A DNA stretch of 64,000 nt, from positions 372,001 through 436,000 of the forward strand of contig JADFZL010000001.1 of assembly GCA_015232575.1 (NCBI GenBank), in the 5' to 3' direction. The stretch comes from Candidatus Rifleibacteriota bacterium. Lineage in GTDB: Bacteria > Muiribacteriota > Ozemobacteria > Ozemobacterales > Ozemobacteraceae. Below, piece by piece: positions 49,100 to 57,628 of the stretch (its first letter is position 1; each line of letters starts with the position of its first letter). The notes beneath the pieces were generated by a model that was not told the DNA's origin, searched no databases, and worked only from the letters and a program-made list of their open reading frames with translations. Position numbers and translations under genes: made by a program.

Positions 49100-49984
49100 A
49101 TGCGCCTGGTTACAAGAGGAGATGCCGACGGTTTGTGTATCGCAGTATTTCTGAAGATAATGGAATCAATTGATTCAATTGAATTTGCTCATCCAAAAGA
49201 CATGCAGGACGGGAAAGTTTTCGTGACAAAAAACGATATTGTCGCAAACCTGCCTTATCATCCAAGTTGCGGAATGTGGTTTGACCACCATGCTTCAAGC
49301 GAAAAAGATTCGTCAAATTCCTTCAAAGGCGGATTCAGAATAGCTCCGAGTGCTGCTCGTGTTGTTTATGACTATTACAACAGCTTTAAATTGTACAAAT
49401 ACACAGCGCTTCTCGAAGCTACTGATCGCATTGACAGTGCAGATTTGACAATTCAGGACGTTTTGACGCCGACAGATTATATTCTGTTGTTTTACACACT
49501 TGATCCGAGATCGGGCCTTGGAGCATTCAAAGATTACTTCCTGCGACTGGCCGACTGGTTGATTGATAAATCTATTAATGAAATCCTTGAAATTCCTGAG
49601 GTTAAGAAACGCTGCCAGGATCTTCTGGCCCAGCAGAAGGAATTTGCAGAAGTTATGCGCTCAACCTCAACAGTTGAAGGAAATGTTGTATTAACAGACT
49701 TACGAAAGATTCAAAAAGTTCCGGCTGGAAACAGGTTTTTGATATTCACTCAATATCCGCAGGCAAATGTTCAGGTTCGTGTTTTTAACGGACGAGGCGG
49801 AGAATTCACCGTAATTGCAATTGGACGAAGCATTTTCAATAAATCTTGCACTGTAGATGCGGGAGCGCTCTGCGAACAGTATGGCGGCGGCGGACACAAG
49901 GGCGCTGCTACATGCCAGGTTCCGAATCAAATTGCCGACGAAGTCATCCGGTCCGTAATTCAACAACTAAACGAAGCCTATTGA
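49100..49984 (+). CDS. DHH-superfamily phosphoesterase
   Basis: The 294-residue protein has DHH-type motifs: TRGDADGLCIAVFLK (DxD-type), GMWFDHHASSEK (DHH), EATDRIDSADLT, and a DHHA1-like end CEQYGGGGHKGAATCQ. This is a shorter, divergent relative of NrnA; some such proteins act on oligonucleotides or polyphosphate. The N-terminal motif has Asp and Asp-Gly in the normal order, so it should be active. GGAGAAAGTATT precedes the ATG. It stands alone. The substrate cannot be predicted; a distinct NrnA is encoded at 29676. Confidence 0.8.
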   Translation: MRLVTRGDADGLCIAVFLKIMESIDSIEFAHPKDMQDGKVFVTKNDIVANLPYHPSCGMWFDHHASSEKDSSNSFKGGFRIAPSAARVVYDYYNSFKLYKYTALLEATDRIDSADLTIQDVLTPTDYILLFYTLDPRSGLGAFKDYFLRLADWLIDKSINEILEIPEVKKRCQDLLAQQKEFAEVMRSTSTVEGNVVLTDLRKIQKVPAGNRFLIFTQYPQANVQVRVFNGRGGEFTVIAIGRSIFNKSCTVDAGALCEQYGGGGHKGAATCQVPNQIADEVIRSVIQQLNEAY

Positions 49985-50100
49985 TTTTTTGAGCCATTAC
50001 ATCTTCACTCGAATATTACATTCGCAATTTTTATACGGTTATCTGGTATCTACTCAATAAATAGCGAAAGAAAAAGGTAATGAAAAAAGCCTGTTACGTT

Positions 50101-50165
50101 GTCATCTCGACCGAAGGGATAGATCTCCAGAAGCATAGTAGATTTCTCCCTTCGGTCGAAATGAC
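50101..50165. repeat. REP-like palindromic element, full copy C
   Basis: Left arm GTCATCTCGACCGAAGGGAT..., right arm ending CTTCGGTCGAAATGAC, 13-base spacer. Downstream follow ACAACAGAATACC, as after the half copy at 57507, and CCCCAAATTATTGAGCAG (50186-50203). Confidence 0.9.
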
Positions 50166-50208
50166 AACAGAATACCATGCACTTGCCCCAAATTATTGAG
50201 CAGTTGCG

Positions 50209-51522
50209 TTATCTGGATGATGTTTTTTTTCCCCAGACTGCATAGTGATCGCCAGTGGCCTGCAATTCGAATGATTCTTCGGGTGTCCAGTTTTGCCAGC
50301 CAATCTTTATGGCAACTTTGTCGTCAATTACTGCAACGTAGATTCCCTGTTCGGCCTTGAGAATTTTCAGTGAGCTTCCTGCGTGAATCTTATACTTGTG
50401 TCGAATCTGAATGAGTTTTTCGATCTGATCTCTGAGTTTCCAGTCATAAATATGCTCCCATAAAACACATGGAACTCCTGGATGAGTCAATATGTAAGCA
50501 TATCCCTGAAGCATTTTCTCTGCCGGAAAAGGCCACAAACCTTGACTTGAGCCAGTATCATGATTATCCGTAAATGTTACTGCACGAAGTGGCCACCAGC
50601 CAATTAATCCTGATGCTTTGCCCTGCTGATCACGAAGACGCCAATATTCGCCCTTAACCGCCTCCTGAAGAATTCCTTTGGAAGTAACATCAAAAACGCA
50701 TGTTAATGGACCAGCGCGGTCAAGATAATCGCAAAGTTTCTGGCGATGAGCATTCTGGTCATATTCCAGTTGACTGTTGGTGTATGACATATCCGTAAAA
50801 AGCTCAGCAACTGAAAATTCAGAGTTTCCCTTCTGATCGAATATTGCAACATACTTCGGATCATATCCCTTTGCAAAGTCGTATCTGAAGCCGTTAAAAC
50901 CAACTGATTTCAACCAGTTCAGATACCCTACAATGTCATTTTGTACTTTACTATTCGAATGATCGAGATCTGGTGCAGCAGAAAATCCATCGCCAGAATC
51001 TGGAGCGCCAGTTCCATTAAACTCTCCTCTAACAATTGCAGATTGATCCCAGACTGCCTTTCCGCTTGGAAACACAAATTGATTCCAAATGCCGTTACCG
51101 TCCTGTTTTCCAGCACAGCGATGATTCAACACAGCATCAGCCAGCGGCTTGATTCCAGCCTTCTTCATTTTTGAAAGAACAGACTTCAATTCATCACCCG
51201 AACCATAGAAAGTCGGAGTTTGCGGAGTTCCAAGATCATAATAATCACCTGGCAGATAGCCAGGGTCATCGACAGCTCTGCTGACCGGCGGAAACCAGGC
51301 AAGAGTAAAACCCATTTTCCCAAGATCTTCTGTTTTTTCACCCAGCAATTTGTACCAATTTCCAATATTCGAACCATTTTTCAATTTCCAGCCGAATACC
51401 TGCACCATCACTTCAGTTTCTGCACGCCTCGAAGCAGCATAAAGACTCTCAGATAAACAAAAAACAGAAATCAAACAGACAGCAACAACAAACGAAATTT
51501 TCTTAATCTTAATCATCATCAA
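50209..51522 (-). CDS. Secreted GH13 alpha-amylase (plant-type)
   Basis: The 437-residue protein has a signal peptide (FVVAVCLISVFCLSESLYAA). The GH13 catalytic barrel shows VMVQVFGW, LADAVLNHR, GFRYDFAKGYD (nucleophile D215), FSVAELF (acid/base E240) and AVTFTDNHDTGSSQG (third Asp). The pattern QVFGWK, PPVSRAVDDPGYLPGDYYDL and the ending IYDWKLRDQIEKLI, then ADDKVAIKIGW-like strands are those of plant-type amylases (GH13_6) with a small C-terminal beta domain. It hydrolyses alpha-1,4-glucans outside the cytoplasm. AAAGGA precedes the start. The resulting maltose could feed the TreS-maltokinase fusion at 10146. Confidence 0.9.
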   Translation of the reverse strand: MMMIKIKKISFVVAVCLISVFCLSESLYAASRRAETEVMVQVFGWKLKNGSNIGNWYKLLGEKTEDLGKMGFTLAWFPPVSRAVDDPGYLPGDYYDLGTPQTPTFYGSGDELKSVLSKMKKAGIKPLADAVLNHRCAGKQDGNGIWNQFVFPSGKAVWDQSAIVRGEFNGTGAPDSGDGFSAAPDLDHSNSKVQNDIVGYLNWLKSVGFNGFRYDFAKGYDPKYVAIFDQKGNSEFSVAELFTDMSYTNSQLEYDQNAHRQKLCDYLDRAGPLTCVFDVTSKGILQEAVKGEYWRLRDQQGKASGLIGWWPLRAVTFTDNHDTGSSQGLWPFPAEKMLQGYAYILTHPGVPCVLWEHIYDWKLRDQIEKLIQIRHKYKIHAGSSLKILKAEQGIYVAVIDDKVAIKIGWQNWTPEESFELQATGDHYAVWGKKTSSR

Positions 51523-51800
51523 ACATCCTTTCCCTGAAACCTTTACAACAACCTCTTACCAAAGCAGCCATTCACCAGTCAGACACTACATGTTTTCGTT
51601 AATTATTTCCTGATTAAAACAATTGCACGGCCTTCAAATCAATATTTGAAGTATATCTGACTGCATCTAAGACCCACCATCTATCATTTTAACAAATATT
51701 CTTTAAACCGTCCAATCATTCAAAAACGCTAGAAATTTGCAAAAACTATTGGTTTGATTTAGAATGTCGATCGTTGCACAGATGCAACTACGGAGGAAAT

Positions 51801-52193
51801 GTGAAGGCACATCTTATTTTTTACGTCTCAAACCAGACACTCAGTACTATTTTCTATTCGCAAGTGCTCAATTTACGGCCAGAGCTTGATGTTCCGGGAA
51901 TGACAGAATTCCGGTTGTGTGATAATACCATTCTCGGCCTTATGCCCACTGCTGGAATAAAGCGATTAATTGGTGACAGACTGCCTGATCCAGACGATGC
52001 CCAAGGAATTCCGAGGGCTGAACTTTATCTGGTAGTTGATAACCCCAAGTCTTATCATGAAAGAGCACTTATTAACGGGGCAAAGGAGTTGAGCCAACTT
52101 TCGCTTCGGGATTGGGGTCACGAAGCAGCATACAGTCTCGATCCAGATGGGCACGTGCTGGCATTTGCCCGCGAAGTAAAGAGTAACCATTGA
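51801..52193 (+). CDS. VOC (glyoxalase/bleomycin-resistance-like) family protein
   Basis: Start GTG 51801 with GGAGG four bases before it; a longer frame from ATG 51774 has none. The 130-residue protein is a single glyoxalase-like module pair: AHLIFYVSNQTLSTIFYSQV (first beta-alpha-beta), VPGMTEFRLCDNTILGLMP, then RAELYLVVDNPKSYHERALI and SLDPDGHVLAFAREV. The YSLDPDGHVLAFAR end is typical of VOC proteins that bind a metal through His/Glu. It may be a metal-dependent lyase, dioxygenase or resistance protein. It is followed 55 bases later by a nucleotidyltransferase gene; a link is not evident. Confidence 0.82.
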   Translation: MKAHLIFYVSNQTLSTIFYSQVLNLRPELDVPGMTEFRLCDNTILGLMPTAGIKRLIGDRLPDPDDAQGIPRAELYLVVDNPKSYHERALINGAKELSQLSLRDWGHEAAYSLDPDGHVLAFAREVKSNH

Positions 52194-52248
52194 ACACGCA
52201 AAATACAAGTCTTCTATGCAGCATTGAAAGCTCATGAAATATTAAAAT

Positions 52249-52875
52249 ATGATTCAAAAACTTGTCGAATACCTTTCTGAGAAATACAATCCAAGCGTTA
52301 TTATTTTATATGGTTCAAGAGCAGACAATACTTTTACCCAAACAAGTGATATCGACATTGTCTGCTTCTGTAAATCGTGTAAAGTAAAAAAAGAAGCACG
52401 GTTATTTGAAGGTCTGTTTCTGGACGCATGGTTTTACAAAACCAGCGAAATGAATACAGAAAATGACGAATTTATCAGACTCAGTAACGGTATTTGTCTG
52501 CTGGACACTAATAATAACGGTTCCGAGTTTTTAAAAAAAATTCAAAATAGAATAGAACTGGGTCCAAAAAAACTTGATGAATCAGACACAGAGCATCTGA
52601 AAAAATGGGTACAAAAGATGATTTTACGAAGTAAAGTTTCAGATGTCGAAGGAAATTTTCGAAAAATGTGGCTTTCCGTAGATTTGTTAGAAATGTATTT
52701 TAAATTCAGAGGATTGTGGTATTTTGGTCCCAAAAAAGCTCTTTTATGGCTTCAATCAAACGATCCCAGGGCATACAAACTGTTTGAGGTTTCTTACCAG
52801 ACAAATGCAACACTGACGTCAATTACGAAACTTGCTAAATACGTAACTTCAATACAAAAAACAGAAAAAAAATGA
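52249..52875 (+). CDS. MNT-type nucleotidyltransferase-domain protein
   Basis: The 208-residue protein begins with a polymerase-beta-like nucleotidyltransferase motif, ILYGSRADNTFTQTSDIDIV (GS...DxD), as in MNT-type antitoxins and kanamycin nucleotidyltransferase-like enzymes. The rest (about 100-208) is helical (KKWVQKMILRSKVSDVEGNF, LLEMYFKFRGLWYFGPKKAL) and resembles a fused substrate-binding or HEPN-like helical half. The motif GS-x-D-x-D is intact (GSRAD...DID). It could be a solitary nucleotidyltransferase or a toxin-antitoxin-like fusion; no separate partner gene is adjacent. The ribosome site is weak. Confidence 0.75.
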   Translation: MIQKLVEYLSEKYNPSVIILYGSRADNTFTQTSDIDIVCFCKSCKVKKEARLFEGLFLDAWFYKTSEMNTENDEFIRLSNGICLLDTNNNGSEFLKKIQNRIELGPKKLDESDTEHLKKWVQKMILRSKVSDVEGNFRKMWLSVDLLEMYFKFRGLWYFGPKKALLWLQSNDPRAYKLFEVSYQTNATLTSITKLAKYVTSIQKTEKK

Positions 52876-52941
52876 TGCATTCTATATGTACACAAAAACA
52901 TGAATAAGGGACAAATTTGCGTGTTACCCTTGCGGTGGGCT

Positions 52942-52968
52942 GTCATCTCGAACGAACGTGAGAGATCT
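52942..52968. repeat. REP-like element, half copy
   Basis: Only a diverged left arm (GTCATCTCGAACGAACGTGA then GAGATCT). Family described at 21835. Confidence 0.65.
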
Positions 52969-53009
52969 CACGACACAGTGTATGACTCATTTATTATGAT
53001 TTGTTGTAC

Positions 53010-54971
53010 TTAGGATTCGGCGTATTTTGACAGTTCTGAAGAAAGAGATTCCCATTTTTCAAGGGAGGAATTCAGTTCGTCTGTAATAGAGGCATGTGTA
53101 GCAGATAATGACGCAATCTGATCTCTTGTGGCGTCGGGTGGCGGTGATGAAAGGCTGCTCTCGAGGTCTTTCAGTTTTTCTTCGAGGGAAGCTATCACAT
53201 TTTCAAGTTCTGAGATGTCGCGTTCGATCTTTTGAGCCTTGTTGTTATCGCGTCTTCGCGATTTCCAGCGGTCACGTTTGTCGTCTTCTTCGCCCTTGAA
53301 AGTGTTCTGAACAGGCAGAGAAGATTTCGGATCTTTCTCTTCGGGAATTCTGTGTTCTTTTGCCCAGACATAGTCGCTGTAGTTGCCTTCATAATAGTCA
53401 GCTTTTCCACTTGAAAGCGCGATAACTTTCGTTGCCAGAGCGTCGACAAAAAATCTGTCGTGGGAAACAAACACTATTGTACCGGGAAACTCATCAAGTG
53501 CTTCAAGAAGCGCTTCGCGGCTGCTGATATCAAGATGATTAGTCGGTTCATCAAGCAGAAGCAGATTTGATGGTCTTAACATCATGCGGGCAAGACCCAG
53601 ACGGCTTTTTTCACCGCCGGAAAGAACTCTGACCGGCTTGTCAATTGTGTCACCCGAAAAAAGAAATATTCCCAGCAATTTCCGCAACTGCGGAATCATA
53701 TCCATCGGAGCGTCGCGTTCCAGGCGTTGATAAACTGTTTCGTCCTTCTCAAAGCTTATTTCTTCATCCTGTGCAAAATATGCAAACGCAACTTTGTATC
53801 CAAGCTTCATTTCCCCTTTAAAATCAATATCTTGCCCGGCCAGAATTCGCATCAGAGTAGACTTTCCAGTTCCATTTTCACCAACAATAGCAAGCCTGTC
53901 GCCTTTGTACACTCCGAATTCGATCTGGTGTAAAACATGGTTTGCGCCATAACTCTTATCGATTTTCTTCGCTTCAAGAACGGTCTGACCGCTTTCCGGA
54001 CATCCGGGAAATCTGAAACCGAGGCTCTTCTGTTCGACCGGACGATCGACAGATTTAATTTTATCAAGTGTTTTAAGGCGACTCTGAACCTGTGATGCTT
54101 TCGAAGCCTTATATCTGAAGCGCTCAACAAATCTTTCAATTCGTGCGACTTCTTTATCCTGGCGCTTTTGTGCAGACTCAGCTTCTTCAGCCCAGACCTG
54201 TCTTGCATCTAGGAAGTCAGCATAATTTCCGCGGTATAATCTTGCACCTTCAGGCATCAATGCTACAACAGAAGTTGCAAGTTTATCGAGAAAATATCTG
54301 TCATGCGAAACAATAAGAATTCCGCCCGGATAGCTTTCAAGATAACTTTCAAGAAAGCGAATTGAATCTATATCCAGATAGTTTGTTGGTTCGTCGAGCA
54401 GCAGATAATCAGGTTCGCTGAGCAGAAGACGTGCAAAAAAACCGCGCATCTGCCAACCACCCGAAAAAGTATTGAGAGGATCATTGAAACGCGATTCTGG
54501 AAATCCGAGGCCCTTGAGAACCCTGACAGTTTTTGACTGCCATGTGTATCCGCCTCTGCGCTCAAATTCATCGAAAAGCCGGTCCCTTGTTTCCTGAACC
54601 TGAACTGAAACCTCGCCAGATGCTATTCTGGTATCAAGTTGTGCAATTTTATCCTGAATTGTCTGCAATTCATTGAAAGCTTCCGATGCAAGGCACCAGA
54701 TGGAGTTTCTGCGATTTTCTTCGGTCAAAGCGCCTTCATCAGAAAAGAATATTTCCTGGGGCATATAGCCGATTTTAGCATCCCTCGGACGAATTATCTT
54801 CCCTTCATCGGGCGATTCTCGTTCAAGGATTATTTTCATCAGGGTCGTTTTGCCGGAGCCATTTGGACCGACCAGGGCAATTCTCTCAGCTGGATTCAGC
54901 GAGAAGCTGACTGCATTGAAAAGAGTTCTGACGCTGAAGCTTTTTCGTAAATTTGTTATTTGAAGTGACAT
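53010..54971 (-). CDS. ABC-F family ATP-binding protein (Uup/YheS type)
   Basis: The 653-residue cytoplasmic protein has two ABC domains without membrane segments. The first shows Walker A GPNGSGKTT, signature TFSGGWQMR and Walker B LLLDEPTNYLD. The second shows Walker A GENGTGKST, signature LSGGEKSRL and Walker B LLLDEPTNHLD. An acidic/basic arm and P-site linker (about 250-310) and a coiled-coil C-terminus rich in Leu/Ser/Glu are as in Uup-like ABC-F proteins, which act on the ribosome. AGCTTGCC precedes the promoter; no Shine-Dalgarno is visible and the predicted transcript start is only about eight bases before ATG, so it may be leaderless. Confidence 0.95.
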   Translation of the reverse strand: MSLQITNLRKSFSVRTLFNAVSFSLNPAERIALVGPNGSGKTTLMKIILERESPDEGKIIRPRDAKIGYMPQEIFFSDEGALTEENRRNSIWCLASEAFNELQTIQDKIAQLDTRIASGEVSVQVQETRDRLFDEFERRGGYTWQSKTVRVLKGLGFPESRFNDPLNTFSGGWQMRGFFARLLLSEPDYLLLDEPTNYLDIDSIRFLESYLESYPGGILIVSHDRYFLDKLATSVVALMPEGARLYRGNYADFLDARQVWAEEAESAQKRQDKEVARIERFVERFRYKASKASQVQSRLKTLDKIKSVDRPVEQKSLGFRFPGCPESGQTVLEAKKIDKSYGANHVLHQIEFGVYKGDRLAIVGENGTGKSTLMRILAGQDIDFKGEMKLGYKVAFAYFAQDEEISFEKDETVYQRLERDAPMDMIPQLRKLLGIFLFSGDTIDKPVRVLSGGEKSRLGLARMMLRPSNLLLLDEPTNHLDISSREALLEALDEFPGTIVFVSHDRFFVDALATKVIALSSGKADYYEGNYSDYVWAKEHRIPEEKDPKSSLPVQNTFKGEEDDKRDRWKSRRRDNNKAQKIERDISELENVIASLEEKLKDLESSLSSPPPDATRDQIASLSATHASITDELNSSLEKWESLSSELSKYAES

Positions 54972-54985
54972 ATCTGCCGAATAAT

Positions 54986-55013
54986 ATTATGCTTCTGGCA
55001 AGCTATTTGTCAA
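54986..55013 (-). promoter_or_regulatory. Sigma-70 promoter of the ABC-F gene
   Basis: On the minus strand a perfect TTGACA (55013-55008), a 16-base spacer and CATAAT (54991-54986). The predicted start of RNA is around 54979, leaving a very short leader without a ribosome site. Confidence 0.55.
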
Positions 55014-55085
55014 GTAATTGTCACAAAATCTTGCCAAAGAATAAAGATAAATGATAACATGAAGTCACAGGGAGAAACTGGATAC

Positions 55086-55571
55086 ATGAAAAATACCAAG
55101 AAAGTAGTTTCAAGGCAGGAGATACAGGTTGTCGGTTTTTTTATAGGAAGCGACGAATACGCTCTGGGAATAAGCGACGTTCGTGAAATTGTTGCCATGA
55201 CAGAAATTCGAAAAGTTCCCAAAGCGCCGAAATTCGTTGAGGGAGTTATTAACCTTCGCGGAAAGATTGTTCCGATACTTGATTTGCGAAAAAGGTTTGA
55301 AATTACACCAGCAGCAGAAATCAATCAGGCAAAAATTTTAATTATCGAATATAACGGAAATTTTCTTGGAATGATAGTTGACAACGTATCAGAAGTTTTC
55401 AGATTATCATCAGAACAGCTTGAAAGAACGCCTCCGCTGCTTGGAAATGCAATTGATTCACAGTATATATGGGGCGTCGGAAAAGTTGAAAATCGTCTGA
55501 TAATTCTACTTGACACTGAAAAGTTGTTGAGCTTTGAAGAAAGAAATGAATTGGCTGGTCTGCGTTCATGA
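55086..55571 (+). CDS. cheW: CheW-like chemotaxis coupling protein
   Basis: The 161-residue protein is a single CheW domain: VVGFFIGSDEYALGISDVRE, the PKAPKFVEGVINLRGKIVPI hinge, LDLRKRFEI, and FLGMIVDNVSEVFRL. ATG 55086 is preceded by GGGAG at 11 bases; an in-frame ATG at 55059 has no better site. CheW couples chemoreceptors to the CheA kinase in polar arrays. Here it is a two-gene unit overlapping the next gene by four bases (ATGA), with no cheA, cheY or receptor gene within the window, so it is an orphan component. With the flagellin at the window start it fits a motile organism. Confidence 0.92.
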   Translation: MKNTKKVVSRQEIQVVGFFIGSDEYALGISDVREIVAMTEIRKVPKAPKFVEGVINLRGKIVPILDLRKRFEITPAAEINQAKILIIEYNGNFLGMIVDNVSEVFRLSSEQLERTPPLLGNAIDSQYIWGVGKVENRLIILLDTEKLLSFEERNELAGLRS

Positions 55572-56218
55572 TAAGTAAATCTGCAGTAGTAACAAAAGGG
55601 TGTGGCTGTTTTCTTGGAGCCGTATTTTTTCCGGTAATTGCTGCATTGGTCGTTTCGGGAGTTTTTTTTGTATTAATGTCTGATTATGCACAACTGGCAC
55701 AAGTGCCGGGAGATCGTAAGATCAACATTGATCCTCCGTCAAGTTCAGACCGTCTATCTATGGAAGAAAAGTTCGCAGATCTTGCCTCAGCAACTCCCTC
55801 TGCTTCCAGAACTTTTTCCATGAATTATCGAGAGCTGAATGCATTTCTATATTCGCTGAAATTTCCACCGAATTCAGGTCTGATAGTTGATAAAATGGCA
55901 GTTTCGTGGCATTCTGAAAAAGTATACATCTCAGTCGTTTCTTCAGGACTGTTTCAACCGAAGTTGAATATTCAGCTTGAAATGCATCCAGTAATTGCTT
56001 CAAATGGTGTTATATTGCCTCTGAACCTGGTTTCGGGTAAGCTCAACAGCCTGGAAATACGTGAAGGCTGGAGATTTTCACTTCTCTCGCGGTATTATTC
56101 AAAACTGGTAAAAACTTTTTTGGAAGAAATGTTTATTAATAAGCCTTTTGAGTTAGTTTCCGTAGCTTTTGCCTCTGATTCAGTAAAGATGCAGTTGTCC
56201 CCGGGAAAACGGAAGTAA
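55568..56218 (+). CDS. Single-pass membrane protein of unknown function
   Basis: The 216-residue product overlaps the CheW stop by four bases (ATGA), so the two are translationally coupled. One transmembrane helix (about 15-36, FLGAVFFPVIAALVVSGVFF) follows a short cytoplasmic KGCGCF segment; the rest (about 40-216) is extracytoplasmic. It is beta-rich (MNYRELNAFLYSLKFPPNSG, KVYISVVSSGLFQPKLNIQL) and ends in a basic tail. No enzyme motif or known family recognised. Its coupling with CheW suggests a link with a membrane signal array, but this rests on gene order alone. The following gene starts 20 bases later. Confidence 0.65.
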   Translation: MISKSAVVTKGCGCFLGAVFFPVIAALVVSGVFFVLMSDYAQLAQVPGDRKINIDPPSSSDRLSMEEKFADLASATPSASRTFSMNYRELNAFLYSLKFPPNSGLIVDKMAVSWHSEKVYISVVSSGLFQPKLNIQLEMHPVIASNGVILPLNLVSGKLNSLEIREGWRFSLLSRYYSKLVKTFLEEMFINKPFELVSVAFASDSVKMQLSPGKRK

Positions 56219-56238
56219 TAATCCACGGAGGTTAGTGA

Positions 56239-57234
56239 ATGAATGCCAATGAGATTCCCCAGAAGATCCTTCATGTTCTGACGAAAAAGTCCATTCAACC
56301 TGAAAATGTTAATTTTGTCCTGACCTCTGACTTGACCAGCCAGGGAACTACTGGAGAAAGCTGGCTAGTAGGAATATCAAACAGGCTTGTACTTTTTTCA
56401 GCTGAAATGTATTCAGAACCAGAAGCAGCGATTGAAGTACCGCTGGAAAAAATTGCGCAGGTCATAATCTCAAAAACATTTTTGAGAAACCTTCTATTCA
56501 AATTTTTCAACCGTAATGGCGAAGAATTGCAGCACTTTGAAGTTTCACAGGTTTATTCGCAGCAATGGGAAGAATACATCAACAAAATTAAGGAAAAATT
56601 TCCGGGCAAAACAGATGAAACAGAGGAAGAACCGAACCCATTCGAATCTGGAATGAAATTTGATTCCCCCTGTGTCTTTGGTACAAACTCTGATATAATT
56701 TCTGAGATGACTGACGCCCAGCTTTTTAAGACACCATCGCTCGCTGTAACAGACTACAACCCCGGAATTGACGCTGTAACAAAAAAAGAAGATACGTATT
56801 ACGGAAATTCTCTTGAATCAAACAGGCTCCTGAACAGTGATGGTTTTTCCAAATCATCAGACTTTTCTCTCCCAAACCTTGCCAATTCGACAGATCAGCC
56901 ACCGGATGAACCAGCTGCAAAGCCCAACAAACGCTATAAAAAAGATGAGAAAATTCAGGAAAAAAAAGCGCCGAAACCCGGTGAAGTAGAGTGTCAGAAT
57001 TGCCACAGTATGAACCTTGCTGATTACGATTACTGCCTTAATTGCGGCTCATTCATCCAGAAGAAAAAACAGGAAAAAAAAGCTCATAAGTACATTCAGA
57101 CTAAAAGCGCTTCCTATGGTTCATCAGCAGAAAACCATACCGGTGAAGACGAAGCCGCCGGCTGCATTTCCCAGATTTTCAAGACTATTTTCTGGGTATG
57201 TATGGCATATCTGATAATAAGCATACTCAAATAA
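56239..57234 (+). CDS. Zinc-ribbon protein with C-terminal membrane anchor
   Basis: The 331-residue protein starts at ATG 56239 after CACGGAGG. The N-terminal 120 residues fold as a PH/GRAM-like module (SWLVGISNRLVLFSAEMYSE, VPLEKIAQVIISKTFLRNLL), an acidic and Ser-rich linker follows, then a zinc ribbon near 252-275 (CQNC and CLNCG) and a C-terminal transmembrane helix (IFWVCMAYLIISIL). This tail-anchored plan is the reverse of the two other zinc-ribbon membrane proteins here (8515 and 20782). It is the last gene of the CheW unit. The PH-like assignment is tentative. Confidence 0.65.
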   Translation: MNANEIPQKILHVLTKKSIQPENVNFVLTSDLTSQGTTGESWLVGISNRLVLFSAEMYSEPEAAIEVPLEKIAQVIISKTFLRNLLFKFFNRNGEELQHFEVSQVYSQQWEEYINKIKEKFPGKTDETEEEPNPFESGMKFDSPCVFGTNSDIISEMTDAQLFKTPSLAVTDYNPGIDAVTKKEDTYYGNSLESNRLLNSDGFSKSSDFSLPNLANSTDQPPDEPAAKPNKRYKKDEKIQEKKAPKPGEVECQNCHSMNLADYDYCLNCGSFIQKKKQEKKAHKYIQTKSASYGSSAENHTGEDEAAGCISQIFKTIFWVCMAYLIISILK

Positions 57235-57628
57235 GCGTTCACAAGAGCTTGTTGCATAATCAACAAACCGAATATTTTCGACTGGAATCAATCGCTGGAA
57301 AATGTTTTACCAGCTGTTTTTAATGCTTGTAATATAAATAAGCTTGAAATTATACAACTGGCTCGCAACTGTACAATTATGAAATAATACATTAAGAAAT
57401 GAGATTGATCGTTTGGGTTGGAACCCCTCTTTTGATGTGAAAATCGACTGGGGAGATATCTGAAGGGTTATATATAAACATGCGCCACTACGAAGTAGAA
57501 GATTCCAGATTTCTCCCTTTCGGTCGAAATGACAACAAAATACCGCATCTTTGCGGAAATGCATCGTGAGCGGTACTACCCATCGTTAAATAGTTTTTAT
57601 TATACCCCCGAATTATTGAGGAGATACG
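57235..57628. other. Intergenic region upstream of the hybrid kinase
   Basis: These 394 bases contain half a REP-like element (57507-57533) and a motif CCCCGAATTATTGAGGAG (57606-57623) that includes the kinase's ribosome site. No coding frame is credible. Confidence 0.6.
57507..57533. repeat. REP-like element, half copy
   Basis: Right arm only (AGATTTCTCCCTTTCGGTCG then AAATGAC), followed by AACAAAATACCGC, as in full copy C at 50101-50178. Confidence 0.75.

Noticed and set aside
52249..52875. Toxin-antitoxin pair
   Set aside because: The nucleotidyltransferase motif is present, but the helical half is in the same protein and no separate HEPN partner gene is adjacent.
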